Positions 1-13,698 of a stretch of DNA of 28,455 nt are shown in pieces. The stretch spans positions 1 to 28,455 of the forward strand of contig JAUCBJ010002414.1 in the NCBI GenBank assembly GCA_032718475.1, in the 5' to 3' direction. This DNA is from Nemertoderma westbladi. Its lineage: Eukaryota > Xenacoelomorpha > Nemertodermatida > Nemertodermatidae. Made by a program: the position numbers and the translations under genes. The notes beneath the pieces are model-generated. The model did not search any database, was not told where the DNA came from, and saw only the letters and a program-made list of their open reading frames with translations. Positions within the stretch are counted from its first letter, which is position 1; each line of letters opens with the position of its first letter.

Positions 1-59
1 ACATCAAATCAGTCAGTGACCCTAATATGAATTAAATCTTCACTTGAATATGAATATTG

Positions 60-1171
60 TAGTGTTGCGCAACGCGATCGGGATCCGCAATTTTCGGGAT
101 TCGGAATCGGGATTGCAATTGTCGGGATCGGGAGCGAGATTTTAAAATAGCTATTTGACCTGCCCTCTTTATAGGAGTAAAAAAAACTTTTGAGAAATCT
201 CATGTAGGGCCTAAAAAATGCCTAGATATGCAAAAATATCCACTGACTTTTTTTCCCTTCGAATGGTTCACATGTAGTTTATTTCCCACGTACGTATTTC
301 ATTTCACATCGTTTTTAATATAATTTCTGAACATTTTTAATATATTTACAATCTACTGCAGTCTGACTGAATCGTTGCCATGCCACATAAAAATGTTTAT
401 CATATATATTCAATAAAAAGCAACAAGTGTTTCTAAAATTTATAATATTGATAATCATGTATAATATTGATATTGAATATATTTAATGAATGAATTTCGG
501 ATATAAATTCAGATTCAGAAATCAGTCATAAATCATGTAAATAAATATATCCTTCATCAATCATTAGGGATGTGAGTTTTCCGGAAATAGGAGTTTTCAT
601 GGAAATTTTACGGAAAAGTGTACTTCACCCGTAGTTACGAGTTACGACATCCCAGATACAACTGACGAAATTGCAGGAGGTAAAATTGTGAAAGATTTAA
701 GTTGAAATAATGTATTAATTACCGCAATTCGTTCAATATAAAACATATCATAGTTAATAATGAAATTGACAAAACACAAAGTCACCATCTTGTTTTTATT
801 TCAAATCGTATTATTACTATTTTATGCAATTAATATGAGGTTATTTATGTAAATATGTACTATTATAAGTAAACTTTATAAGAAATCAACAAAATATGAA
901 ATTTCCTTACATTTCCTCACTGACATCGCTCCCTATCAAACATCCAATGAAAATCCTCCAAAATTTTTGTTTTTGATAAAAATTTTTGTTTTTGGCGAAA
1001 ATTTTAAATTTTTATCAAATTTTACAAATCTTTAGCTGTACGGCATATAAATTCAGATATAGCAAATCCCGAAAAATCCCGATATTTTTCCATCGAGATA
1101 GGGACGGGACGGGATCGGGAATTTCCATCGGGATTCCGATTTTCGGGATCGGGATCACCGTTGCAACACTA
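60..1171. mobile_element. non-autonomous hAT-like DNA transposon, 1112 bp
   Basis: The element is bounded by an exact 8-bp direct duplication, GAATATTG, at 52-59 and 1172-1179. Its ends are inverted repeats: the left reads TAGTGTTGCGCAACG and the right, on the minus strand, TAGTGTTGCAACG, differing by a 2-bp insertion. An 8-bp target duplication and ends starting TAG/CAG are hallmarks of the hAT superfamily. Both subterminal regions (about 75-145 and 1068-1158) are packed with TCGGGAT-type motifs, which resemble the repeated subterminal transposase-binding motifs known in hAT elements such as Ac. The interior is AT-rich. I found no transposase, and the short ORFs at both ends are translations of the subterminal repeats. 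It is therefore a non-autonomous copy. It probably lies inside the third intron of the minus-strand calcineurin gene. Confidence 0.8.
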
Positions 1172-1224
1172 GAATATTGCAAGATAGGAGCAGTCCTAAA
1201 TGTCGTCACTTTGTTGTAGTATAG

Positions 1225-4200
1225 CCCCCACGCATAGCACCTACATTACAGCCCATAGCACCTAGAACCCATAGCACCTACAACCCAGAGCACCTACACA
1301 ACCCATATCACTTACACAACCCATACTACCTACAACCCACTGCAGCTACAACCCATACCACCTACAACCTCTAGAACCTACAACACACAGCACCTACAAC
1401 CCATAGCACCTACACAACCCATATCACTTACACAACCCATAGCACCTACAACCCATCTGCAGCTTACACAACCCATACTACCTACAACCCATATCACTTA
1501 CACAACCCATAGCGCCTACAACCCATCTGCAGCTTACACAACCCATACCACCTACAACCCACTAGCACCTACAACCCATACCACCTACACAACCCATAGT
1601 GCCTACGACCCACTGCAGCTACAACCCACACCACCTACAACCCATAGCACCTACAACCCATATCACTTACACAACCCATAGTACCTACAACCCACTGCAG
1701 CTACAACCCATACCACCTACAACCCATAGAACCTACAACACACAGCACCTACAACCCATAGCACCTACACAACCCATATCACTTACACAACCCATAGTGA
1801 CCTACAACCCACTGCAGCTACAACCCATACCACCTACAACCCATAGTACCTACAACCCATATCACTTACACAACCCATAGTGACCTACAACCCACTGCAG
1901 CTACAACCCATACCACCTACAACCCATAGTACCTACAACCCATATCACTTACACAACCCATATCACTTACACAACCCATATCACTTACACAACCCATAGT
2001 ACCTTACCTACAACCCACTGCAGCTACAACCCATACCACCTACAACCCATAGCACCTACAACCCATATCACTTACACAACCCATAGTACCTACAACCCAT
2101 ATCACTTACACAACCCACTGCAGCTACAACCCATAGCACCTAGAACCCATATCACTTACACAACCCATAGTACCTACAACCCACTGCAGCTACAACCCAT
2201 ACCACCTACAACCCATAGCACCTACAACCCATATCACTTACACAACCCATAGTACCTACAACCCACTGCAGCTACAACCCATACCACCTACAACCCATAG
2301 CACCTACAACCCATATCACTTACACAACCCATAGCACCTACAACCCATAGTACCTACAACCCATATCACTTACACAACCCATAGTACCTACAACCCATAT
2401 CACTTACACAACCCATATCACTTACACAACCCATAGTACCTACAACCCACTGCAGCTACAAACCATACCACCTACAACCCATAGCACCTACAACCCATAT
2501 TACTTACACAACCCATAGCACCTACAACCCATATCACTTACACAACCCATAGTACCTACAACCCATATCACTTACACAACCCATAGTACCTACAACCCAC
2601 TGCAGCTACAACCCATAGCACGTAGAACCCATCACTTACACAACCCATAGCACCTACAACCCATATCACTTACACAACCCATAGTACCTACAACCCATAT
2701 CACTTACACAACCCATAGTACCTACAACCCACTGCAGCTACAACCCATAGCACGTAGAACCCATCACTTACACAACCCATAGTACCTACAACCCACTGCA
2801 GCTACAACCCATACCACCTACAACCCATAGCAGCTACAACCCATATCACTTACACAACCCATAGTACCTACAACCCATATCACTTACACAACCCAGAGTA
2901 CCTACAACACACTGCAGCTACAACCCATACCACCTACAACCCATAGCACCTACAACCCCTATCACTTACACAACCCATAGCACCTACAACCCATATCACT
3001 TACACAACCCATAGTACCTACAACCCACTGCAGCTACAACCCATAGCACGTAGAACCCATCACTTACACAACCCATAGTACCTACAACCCACTGCAGCTA
3101 CAACCCATACCACCTACAACCCATAGCAGCTACAACCCATATCACTTACACAACCCATAGTACCTACAACCCATATCACTTACACAACCCAGAGTACCTA
3201 CAACACACTGCAGCTACAACCCATACCACCTACAACCCATAGCACCTACAACCCCTATCACTTACACAACCCATAGCACCTACAACCCATATCACTTACA
3301 CAACCCATAGTACCTACAACCCACTGCAGCTACAAACCATACCACCTACAACCCATAGCACCTACAACCCATATCACTTACACAACCCATAGTACCTACA
3401 ACCCACTGCAGCTACAACCCATAGTACCTACAACCCACTGCAGCTACAACCCATAGCACGTAGAACCCATCACTTACACAACCCATAGTACCTACAACCC
3501 ACTGCAGCTACAACCCATACCACCTACAACCCATAGCAGCTACAACCCATATCACTTACACAACCCATAGTACCTACAACCCATATAACTTACACAACCC
3601 AGAGTACCTACAACACACTGCAGCTACAACCCATACCACCTACAACCCATAGCACCTACAACCCATATCACTTACACAACCCATAGTACCTTACCTACAA
3701 CCCACTGCAGCTACAACCCATACCACCTACAACCCATAACACCTACAACCCATATCACTTACACAACCCATATCACTTACACAACCCATAGTACCTACAA
3801 CCCACTGCAGCTACAACCCATAGTACCTACAACCCATATCACTTACACAACCCAGAGTACCTACAACACACTGCAGCTACAACCCATACCACCTACAACC
3901 CATAGCACCTACAACCCATATCACTTACACAACCCATAGTACCTTACCTACAACCCACTGCAGCTACAACCCATACCACCTACAACCCATAACACCTACA
4001 ACCCATATCACTTACACAACCCATATCACTTACACAACCCATAGTACCTACAACCCACTGCAGCTACAACCCATAGTACCTACAACCCATACCACCTACA
4101 ACCCATAGCACCTACAACCCCTATCACTTACACAACCCATAGTGCCTACAACCCACTGCAGCTACAACCCATACCACCTACAACCCATAGTACCTACAAC

Positions 4201-7200
4201 CCATATCACTTACACAACCCATAGTACCTACAACCCACTGCAGCTACAACCCATAGTACCTACAACCCATAGTACCTACAACCCCTATCACTTACACAAC
4301 CCATAGTGCCTACAACCCACTGCAGCTACAACCCATACCACCTACAACCCATAGTACCTACAACCCATATCACTTACACAACCCATAGTGCCTACAACCC
4401 ACTGCAGCTACAACCCATACCACCTACAACCCATAGCAGCTACAACCCATAGTACGTACAACCCATATCACTTACACAACCCATAGTACCTACAACCCAC
4501 TGCAGCTACAACCCATACCACCTACAACCCATAGCACCTACAACCCATATCACTTACACAACCCATAGTACCTACAACCCACTGCAGCTACAACCCATAC
4601 CACCTACAACCCATAGCAGCTACAACCCATAGTACCTACAACCCATATCACTTACACAACCCATAGTACCTACAACCCATATCACTTACACAACCCATAT
4701 CACTTACACAACCCATAGTACCTACAACCCACTGCAGCTACAAACCATACCACCTACAACCCATAGCACCTACAACCCATATTACTTACACAACCCATAG
4801 CACCTACAACCCATATCACTTACACAACCCATAGTACCTACAACCCACTGCAGCTACAACCCATAGCACGTAGAACCCATCACTTACACAACCCATATCA
4901 CTTACACAACCCATAGTACCTACAACCCACTGCAGCTACAACCCATACCACCTACAACCCATAGCAGCTACAACCCATAGTACGTACAACCCATATCACT
5001 TACACAACCCATAGTACCTACAACCCACTGCAGCTACAACCCATACCACCTACAACCCATAGCACCTACAACCCATATCACTTACACAACCCATAGTACC
5101 TACAACCCACTGCAGCTACAACCCATACCACCTACAACCCATAGCAGCTACAACCCATAGTACCTACAACCCATATCACTTACACAACCCATAGTACCTA
5201 CAACCCATATCACTTACACAACCCATATCACTTACACAACCCATAGTACCTACAACCCACTGCAGCTACAAACCATACCACCTACAACCCATAGCACCTA
5301 CAACCCATATTACTTACACAACCCATAGCACCTACAACCCATATCACTTACACAACCCATAGTACCTACAACCCACTGCAGCTACAACCCATAGCACGTA
5401 GAACCCATCACTTACACAACCCATATCACTTACACAACCCATAGTACCTACAACCCACTGCAGCTACAACCCATACCACCTACAACCCATAGCACCTACA
5501 CCTACACCTACAACCCATATCACTTACACAACCCATAGCACCTACAACCCATATCACTTACACAACCCATATCACTTACACAACCCATAGTACCTACAAC
5601 CCACTGCAGCTACAAACCATACCACCTACAACCCATAGCACCTACAACCCATATTACTTACACAACCCATAGTACCTACAACCCATATCACTTACACAAC
5701 CCATAGTACCTACAACCCACTGCAGCTACAACCCATACCACCTACAACCCATAGCAGCTACAACCCATAGTACCTACAACCCATATCACTTACACAACCC
5801 ATAGTACCTACAACCCATATCACTTACACAACCCATATCACTTACACAACCCATAGTACCTACAACCCACTGCAGCTACAAACCATACCACCTACAACCC
5901 ATAGCACCTACAACCCATATTACTTACACAACCCATAGCACCTACAACCCATATCACTTACACAACCCATAGTACCTACAACCCATAGCAGCTACAACCC
6001 ATATCACTTACACAACCCATAGTACCTACAACCCATATCACTTACACAACCCAGAGTACCTACAACACACTGCAGCTACAACCCATACCACCTACAACCC
6101 ATATCACTTACACAACCCATAGTACCTTACCTACAACCCACTGCAGCTACAACCCATACCACCTACAACCCATAACACCTACAACCCATATCACTTACAC
6201 AACCCATATCACTTACACAACCCATAGTACCTACAACCCACTGCAGCTACAACCCATAGTACCTACAACCCATATCACTTACACAACCCATAGTGCCTAC
6301 AACCCATATCACTTACACAACCCATAGTACCTACAACCCACTGCAGCTACAACCCATACCACCTACAACCCATAGTACCTACAACCCATATCACTTACAC
6401 AACCCATAGTGCCTACAACCCACTGCAGCTACAACCCATACCACCTACAACCCATAGCAGCTACAACCCATAGTACCTACAACCCATATCACTTACACAA
6501 CCCATAGTACCTACAACCCATATCACTTACACAACCCATAGTACCTACAACCCACTGCAGCTACAACCCATACCACCTACAACCCATAGCAGCTACAACC
6601 CATAGTACCTACAACCCATATCACTTACACAACCCATAGTACCTACAACCCATATCACTTACACAACCCATATCACTTACACAACCCATAGTACCTACAA
6701 CCCACTGCAGCTACAAACCATACCACCTACAACCCATAGCACCTACAACCCATATTACTTACACAACCCATAGCACCTACAACCCATATCACTTACACAA
6801 CCCATAGTACCTACAACCCACTGCAGCTACAACCCATAGCACGTAGAACCCATCACTTACACAACCCATAGTACCTACAACCCACTGCAGCTACAACCCA
6901 TACCACCTACAACCCATAGCAGCTACAACCCATATCACTTACACAACCCATAGTACCTACAACCCATATCACTTACACAACCCAGAGTACCTACAACACA
7001 CTGCAGCTACAACCCATACCACCTACAACCCATAGCACCTACAACCCCTATCACTTACACAACCCATAGCACCTACAACCCATATCACTTACACAACCCA
7101 TAGTACCTACAACCCACTGCAGCTACAAACCATACCACCTACAACCCATAGCACCTACAACCCATATTACTTACACAACCCATAGCACCTACAACCCATA

Positions 7201-9630
7201 TCACTTACACAAACCATAGTACCTACAACCCACTGCAGCTACAACCCATAGCACGTAGAACCCATCACTTACACAACCCATAGTACCTACAACCCACTGC
7301 AGCTACAACCCATACCACCTACAACCCATAGCAGCTACAACCCATATCACTTACACAACCCATAGTACCTACAACCCATATCACTTACACAACCCAGAGT
7401 ACCTACAACACACTGCAGCTACAACCCATACCACCTACAACCCATAGCACCTACAACCCATATCACTTACACAACCCATAGTACCTTACCTACAACCCAC
7501 TGCAGCTACAACCCATACCACCTACAACCCATAGCACCTACAACCCATATCACTTACACAACCCATAGTACCTACAACCCACTGCAGCTACAACCCATAG
7601 CACCTAGAACCCATAGCACCTACAACCCATATCACTTACACAACCCATAGTACCTACAACCCATATCACTTACACAACCCATAGTACCTACAACCCATAG
7701 CACCTAGAACCCATAGCACCTACAACCCATATCACTTACACAACCCATAGTACCTACAACCCATATCACTTACACAACCCACTGCAGCTACAACCCATAG
7801 CACCTAGAACCCATATCACTTACACAACCCATATCACTTACACAACCCATAGTACCTACAACCCACTGCAGCTACAACCCATACCACCTACAACCCATAG
7901 CAGCTACAACCCATAGTACCTACAACCCATATCACTTACACAACCCATAGTACCTACAACCCACTGCAGCTACAACCCATACCACCTACAACCCATAGCA
8001 CCTACAACCCATATCACTTACACAACCCATATCACTTACACAACCCTACAACCCACTGCAGCTACAACCCATGCACCTACAACCCATAGCACCTACAACC
8101 CATATCACTTACACAACCCATAGTACCTACAACCCACTGCAGCTACAACCCATACCACCTACAACCCATAGCAGCTACAACCCATATCACTTACACAACC
8201 CATAGTACCTACAACCCATATCACTTACACAACCTATAGTACCTACAACCCACTGCAGCTACAACCCATACCACCTACAACCCATAGCACCTACAACCCA
8301 TATCACTTACACAACCCATATCACTTACACAACCCATAGCACCTACAACCCATATCACTTACACAACCCATAGTACCTACAACCCACTGTAGCTACAACC
8401 CATACCACCTACAACCCAGAGCACCTACAACCCATATCACTTACAAAACCCATAGCACCTACAACCCATATCACTTACACAACCCATAGTACCTACAACC
8501 CATATCACTTACACAACCCATAGTACCTACAACCCACTGCAGCTACAACCCATACCACCTACAACCCAGAGCACCTACAACCCATAGCAGCTACAACCCA
8601 CAGTACCTACAACCCATATCACTTACACAACCCATAGTACCTACAACCCATATCACTTACACAACCCATAGTACCTACAACCCACTGCAGCTACAACCCA
8701 TACCACCTACAACCCATAGCAGCTACAACCCATAGTACCTACAACCCATACCACTTACAACCCATAGCACCTACAACCCATATCACTTACACAACCCATA
8801 GCACCTACAACCCATATCACTTACACAACCCATAGTACCTACAACCCATATCACTTACACAACCCATAGTACCTACAACCCACTGCAGCTACAACCCATA
8901 CCACCTACAACCCATAGCACCTACAACCCATATCACTTACACAACCCATAGTACCTACAATCCACTGCAGCTACAACCCATACCACCTACAACCCATAGC
9001 ACCTACAACCCATATCACTTACACAACCCATAGCACCTACAACCCATATCACTTACACAACCCATAGTACCTACAACCCACTGCAGCTACAACCCATACC
9101 ACCTACAACCCATATCACCTACAACACACAGCACCTACAACCCACAGCACCTTACAACCCATATCACCTACAACCGATAGAACCTACAACACATATCACC
9201 TACAACCAATAGCACCTTCAACCGATAGCATATACAATCCATTGCACCTACAACCCACAGCACCTTAAAACCCATAGCACTTCCACTTACACAACCCATA
9301 GCACCTATCCTAGAAACTACAACCCACACCACCTACAACCCACCATACCTACAACCCATAGCACCTACAAGCTACAACCCACAGCACCTAAAACAAACAG
9401 CACCTACAACCCACAGTACCTACAACCCACAGCACATTCAACCCATAGCACCTACAACCAACAGCACCTATAACCAACAGCACCTACAACCCACAGTAAC
9501 TACGTAACCCATAGCACCTACAACCCACAGCACCTACACTACAACCCATAGGACCTACAACCCATAACACCTACAACCCATAGCACCTACAACTCATAGC
9601 GCCTACAATCCATAGTACCTACACCTACAA
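1225..9630. repeat. 8.4-kb higher-order minisatellite array (ACAACCCATAG type)
   Basis: The array is built from related monomers: TACAACCCATAGCACC (16), TACAACCCATATCACT (16), TACACAACCCATAGTACC (18), TACAACCCACTGCAGC (16) and TACAACCCATACCACC (16). Together these make a recurring unit of about 82 bp with one CTGCAG per unit. Larger blocks are also repeated: the rare variant AGTACGTAC recurs at 4451 and 4979, and the variant ATAGCACGTA at 4863 and 5391, both 528 bp apart. Both edges (1225-1640 and 9110-9630) are more diverged than the core, as expected for an array homogenised by unequal exchange. Monomers of 16 and 18 bp shift the reading frame and the minus strand is full of TAG, so ORFs here are chance. 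It is not a telomere repeat. It appears to lie in the third calcineurin intron. Confidence 0.95.
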
Positions 9631-9735
9631 AAACAATTTCTGGCAGAGCAATGGAATAACGTTGTACTTTCCTACGAGTGACTGAAAAAGGCCTAAATAT
9701 GATAGCCCACGACTCCTTAGCGAATAAATATTCTA

Positions 9736-9836
9736 CCGACCTGGTAGCTCAGTGGTCATAGGACACACACTCGGCTGATGATAACCGGAAGTTTGAAACC
9801 TAGGTACCTGGTTCGAGCCCGAGTAGGGGCGGTTGA
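9736..9836 (+). mobile_element. tRNA-like SINE head or decayed tRNA
   Basis: A pol III A-box-like TAGCTCAGTGG at 9745-9755 and a B-box GGTTCGAGCCC at 9810-9820 are in the right order. The spacing is about 65 bp, long for a plain tRNA but possible with a long variable arm. The D and acceptor stems pair poorly, so a working tRNA is unlikely and a tRNA-derived SINE head is the better reading. I could not recognise the 3' body or a tail. Confidence 0.45.
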
Positions 9837-10235
9837 TATTTTTTCGCTATGGAGAGCATTATCATAATGTACTTTAACATATATTTAATTCGCCGTCACC
9901 CACCCCACAACAATTAATTTATAATTAAAAACCAAAAATTGGCACTTTTTCGATGTTTATTTTAGAAATAAAATTGATAATTGTTTAAAACATATGTTTT
10001 AGAGGTTCCACAATTTATTGTGTCTCAGATTAACAAACCTGCTGCGAAAATTTCAGCAAATTCCATCAAGCGGTTCTCGAGATAAAGGAACATTTGTCTC
10101 CAAATTATACGAAAAAGTAAATGCGGAGAAAAACGCAATTAAAGTTTTCTTACCTTCCCGCCGCAAATTTTATGTAAATCGCGGGAAATTTCAAAAAAGC
10201 AAAAATATAATAAACTACGGTACACCAGCGAACTA

Positions 10236-10690
10236 ACATCACGATTTTGGTGTTTTCGTAGTCGCTGATTTCATTTCTGATATCTGTTTTAATGTTTGAC
10301 GACATTTGGACTGTCTGTTTTTATGTCTGTCTGTCTGTCCAGTCAAAATAAAAGAAGACAGATCACCTTAACAAAATTTATCATCGGGGGGTTTTCCTAG
10401 ACACTGATTTCATTTCTGATGTCAATGTTAAGGTTTAACAGAATACATTTACAGACATACTCCACCGACAGACACAGACAGACTCCCATCAAATTGGAAA
10501 GATAACACCGGAAATGAAATAACCACGACCATAAAAACACACCTAGTGAAAGTTTTAGTTAAGTGTAAGTGTGTGCTTTTGTTATGTTTTTGACGAACAG
10601 ACTTACAGACAGATACGTCAAATTCAAAACTGACACCGGAAATGAAATCCTCGAGCACAAAAATACATAAATAAAAATAACCATACTTTT
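10236..10690. repeat. cluster of four related repeats in inverted arrangement
   Basis: Four copies share a core resembling GATTTCATTTCTGATGTC, followed by stretches of CTGTCTGT. Two are on the plus strand (cores near 10267 and 10407) and two on the minus strand (cores near 10510 and 10635, read there as ATTTCATTTCCGGTGT). The plus copies face the minus copies, so the block is a loose inverted repeat. A weaker fifth relative, TTTCGATTTCTGAAATC, lies near 10795. The identity of the repeat family is unknown. Confidence 0.6.
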
Positions 10691-11032
10691 AGTTAGGTGG
10701 TGTACATCATTATGTCCATACATTTTTAACAGACAAGGTAACATAATTTTAAAAGAAAAATAGACAACTTAAGCTTGTGATATGATTTTAGGGTTTCGAT
10801 TTCTGAAATCTACGTTAAATTCTGATTTAGAATTGATTAAAAAGGTCTGGGGTACCATCTCCCCTTAAAGATTGCCTGAATTATTATTAGCATTCAAACA
10901 TTTCTAACATCTACAAACACCGACAGACAAAGGATGAAAAAGCGGTACCCATCCATATGCTAAGTTCACTTACTTCGTCGCTCGCCCCACAACATAATAC
11001 AATATTGAGTGAATTTGTGTTCAACAATGGGC

Positions 11033-11053
11033 GGGGGGGGGGGGGGGGGGGGG
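11033..11053. repeat. poly-G run, 21 bp
   Basis: Twenty-one consecutive Gs on the plus strand, about 230 bp from the donor of calcineurin exon 3. Read on the sense strand of the gene it is a C-tract in intron 3. Its exact length is likely to vary between alleles and sequencing runs. Confidence 0.95.
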
Positions 11054-11272
11054 TTGCGGGCAATGCCATTTAGCGATGGTTGGTGACAGATGGGTTATTA
11101 ACTGATTATCTTTTATGGTGTGGCGTGTCCGGGTGAGTAATGGTGCTGGGTTGTTGTGGGGTGGGCTGGGTATCCATCCATTTCATGAGGATTTGTGAAG
11201 ACTGACGAAATGGGGATCACAGGCAGGGTTATACTAAAAGTCGAAACATATATAGTTACATTGCTATTATTA

Positions 11273-12516
<1,244 letters not shown>

Positions 12517-12717
12517 CTGTTACCGGCGCTTCAATATCGATCATAGTATTCTCTTGACGTAACAAGGCTGCTCCTTCATTAATTATCCTAAGGGCGGCGT
12601 CTTCGGATATTCTACCTTCCAGTACGAAGTGCTGCTTCAATACATCCGGTCTGGGTTTACCACGACTGTCGAACACTTCATTCATCCCAAGTTTATGACT
12701 AGGGGGTAATGGCACAC
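12517..12717 (-). CDS. PPP3C: calcineurin A catalytic subunit, coding exon 2
   Basis: This 201-bp exon, phase 1 at both ends, encodes residues 18-83. It starts [20 protein letters not shown], includes the helical stretch [17 protein letters not shown] and ends DIEAPVT. It aligns along its whole length with the segment of human PPP3CA that starts VPFPPSHRL and ends DIDAPVT, just before the first metal-binding motif. On the minus strand the acceptor reads TTTACTGCAG and the donor is ACAG followed by GTTTGT. The first two bases join the last base of exon 1 to make Ser17. An ORF finder would extend it into the intron beyond 12517; that extension (starting GLFSFG) is not in the calcineurin family and is intron sequence. 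Confidence 0.97.
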
Positions 12718-12912
12718 CTGCAGTAAACAGAACGATTATTGGTGGTTGTTGGACAGGCGGTTATTAAACCCGAAAGTAAATTTATGTTAATGAATTTTGT
12801 ATATTAGAAAGGAATACTGGAATATAGTAGGTACGTTCCAGCATAAATGACAGCATAGTGACATAGATAGATATGTGGTACCGGTCCGGTATGATACCTA
12901 GCACAGACTGTA

Positions 12913-12973
12913 TATGTTGCGTCTCAGTATTTATTACATACAGTGTATGTAATAAATACTGAGACGCAACATA
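12913..12973. repeat. perfect palindrome: 29-bp stem, 3-nt loop
   Basis: The left arm 12913-12941 (starts TATGTTGCGTCTCAG) is the exact reverse complement of the right arm 12945-12973 (ends CTGAGACGCAACATA), separated only by AGT at 12942-12944. Pairing stops at 12912/12974. Transcribed in either direction it would give a 61-nt hairpin. It could be a foldback-type transposon remnant, a hairpin RNA source, or a foldback artefact. The sequence does not decide between these. Confidence 0.95.
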
Positions 12974-13118
12974 GGGCCTACCACGCCCAGCGCCAGATTT
13001 GAGAATAGACTATTGGCGAGTCATAAGTCTGAGAACGGTGGGACTTAGCATACAGATCAATACTGCCACTGGCTAAACAAGCATTCCGTTATCTGTTTTT
13101 CCGCTCACTGTTTGAATG

Positions 13119-13340
13119 TCAATATCCCAGCAAAGGCTCCGTTACATATGTTGAAATTTTGTGGGCTTCTAGACCAGCAGCAGCTTGGTCAGTGGTGACA
13201 TTCCTGGGCTTCCAATCAAGAGGCACTGTTTCGATCCCTAAATGGGGCAGAAATGTTTGAGCACAGTACTTTAAAACCTGTACCGCCATTTCAACCCTGG
13301 CTTTCATCCTTAACTGGTCGACAAATGGGAACCAAGGCAA
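13119..13340 (-). pseudogene. unidentified ORF remnant inside calcineurin intron 1
   Basis: A minus-strand frame is open for about 73 residues. It includes PWFPFVDQLRMKARVEMAVQ, LPHLGIETVPLDWKPRNVTT and ends STYVTEPLLGY, followed by a stop. The composition is protein-like rather than low-complexity, yet I recognise no domain. It lies in the same orientation as calcineurin but has no visible link to it. It may be a transposon-derived fragment or a chance frame. Confidence 0.25.
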
Positions 13341-13355
13341 CTTGGGAAACAGAGA

Positions 13356-13481
13356 GGAAGGGTTTACTGTGGAAGATCACCCATGGTGGTGAACAGGCAA
13401 TCCTTTAGGAAGCAGAGTGGAAGGGTTTACTGTGGAAGATCATCCATGGTGGTGAACAAGCATTCCTAGGCTTAACGAGCC
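13356..13481. repeat. two-copy tandem duplication, period 63 bp
   Basis: GGAAGGGTTTACTGTGGAAG followed by ATCA(C/T)CCATGGTGGTGAACA begins at 13356 and again at 13419. The copies differ at only a few positions through the first ~45 bp, so the duplication is recent. It lies in calcineurin intron 1. Confidence 0.9.
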
Positions 13482-13649
13482 TAAAAGATTCTCCCATTCA
13501 TATGAAAGAATATCTGTATTAAGGATACAAAATAACTTCACACTGCTACAGGGTTGTTATTCTTTTAGTGGTCTCCTTGATATTATTGCCTTATTCAGTG
13601 AATAATTAAAAAATATCATAATATACCGGAAGACCGGAACTATACTTAC

Positions 13650-13698
13650 TTTTTATAGCCCGCTCTGTAGTCGATATTTTCCCATCCATTGTTGCCAT
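13650..13698 (-). CDS. PPP3C: calcineurin A catalytic subunit, first coding exon with start codon
   Basis: The exon encodes MATMDGKISTTERAIK plus the first base of Ser17. It matches the family N terminus: human PPP3CA has KLSTTDRVVK just before AVPFPPSHRL, and here KISTTERAIKS runs into VPLPPSHKL. The ATG at 13698 has good translation context (GCC before, G after). An in-frame TAA lies 12 bases upstream of it, so no longer start in this exon is possible. A second ATG three codons downstream is an alternative. The donor, AAAA followed by GTAAGTATA, is near consensus. With exons 2 and 3 this gives 49 + 201 + 125 = 375 bases, exactly 125 codons. Confidence 0.93.

Larger units (their letters stand above)
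12718..13649 (-). other. calcineurin intron 1, 932 bp
   Basis: This intron has a strong donor (GTAAGTATAG after exon 1) and acceptor TTTACTGCAG. It contains a perfect palindrome (12913-12973), an unidentified minus-strand ORF (13119-13340) and a tandem duplication (13356-13481). No other exon is recognisable. Confidence 0.85.

Noticed and set aside
567-655. Possible small nested element with GGGATGT ends inside the first hAT-like element
   Set aside because: Only 7 bases of the ends match and no target duplication is visible.
1599-1880. 93-codon ORF in the ACAACCCATAG array
   Set aside because: The 16- and 18-bp monomers change frame constantly. The ORF is a chance opening within satellite DNA.
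1225-9630. CRISPR-like array or telomere repeat
   Set aside because: There are no unique spacers between constant repeats, the setting is eukaryotic and intronic, and the CCCATA-type unit is not a known telomere repeat.
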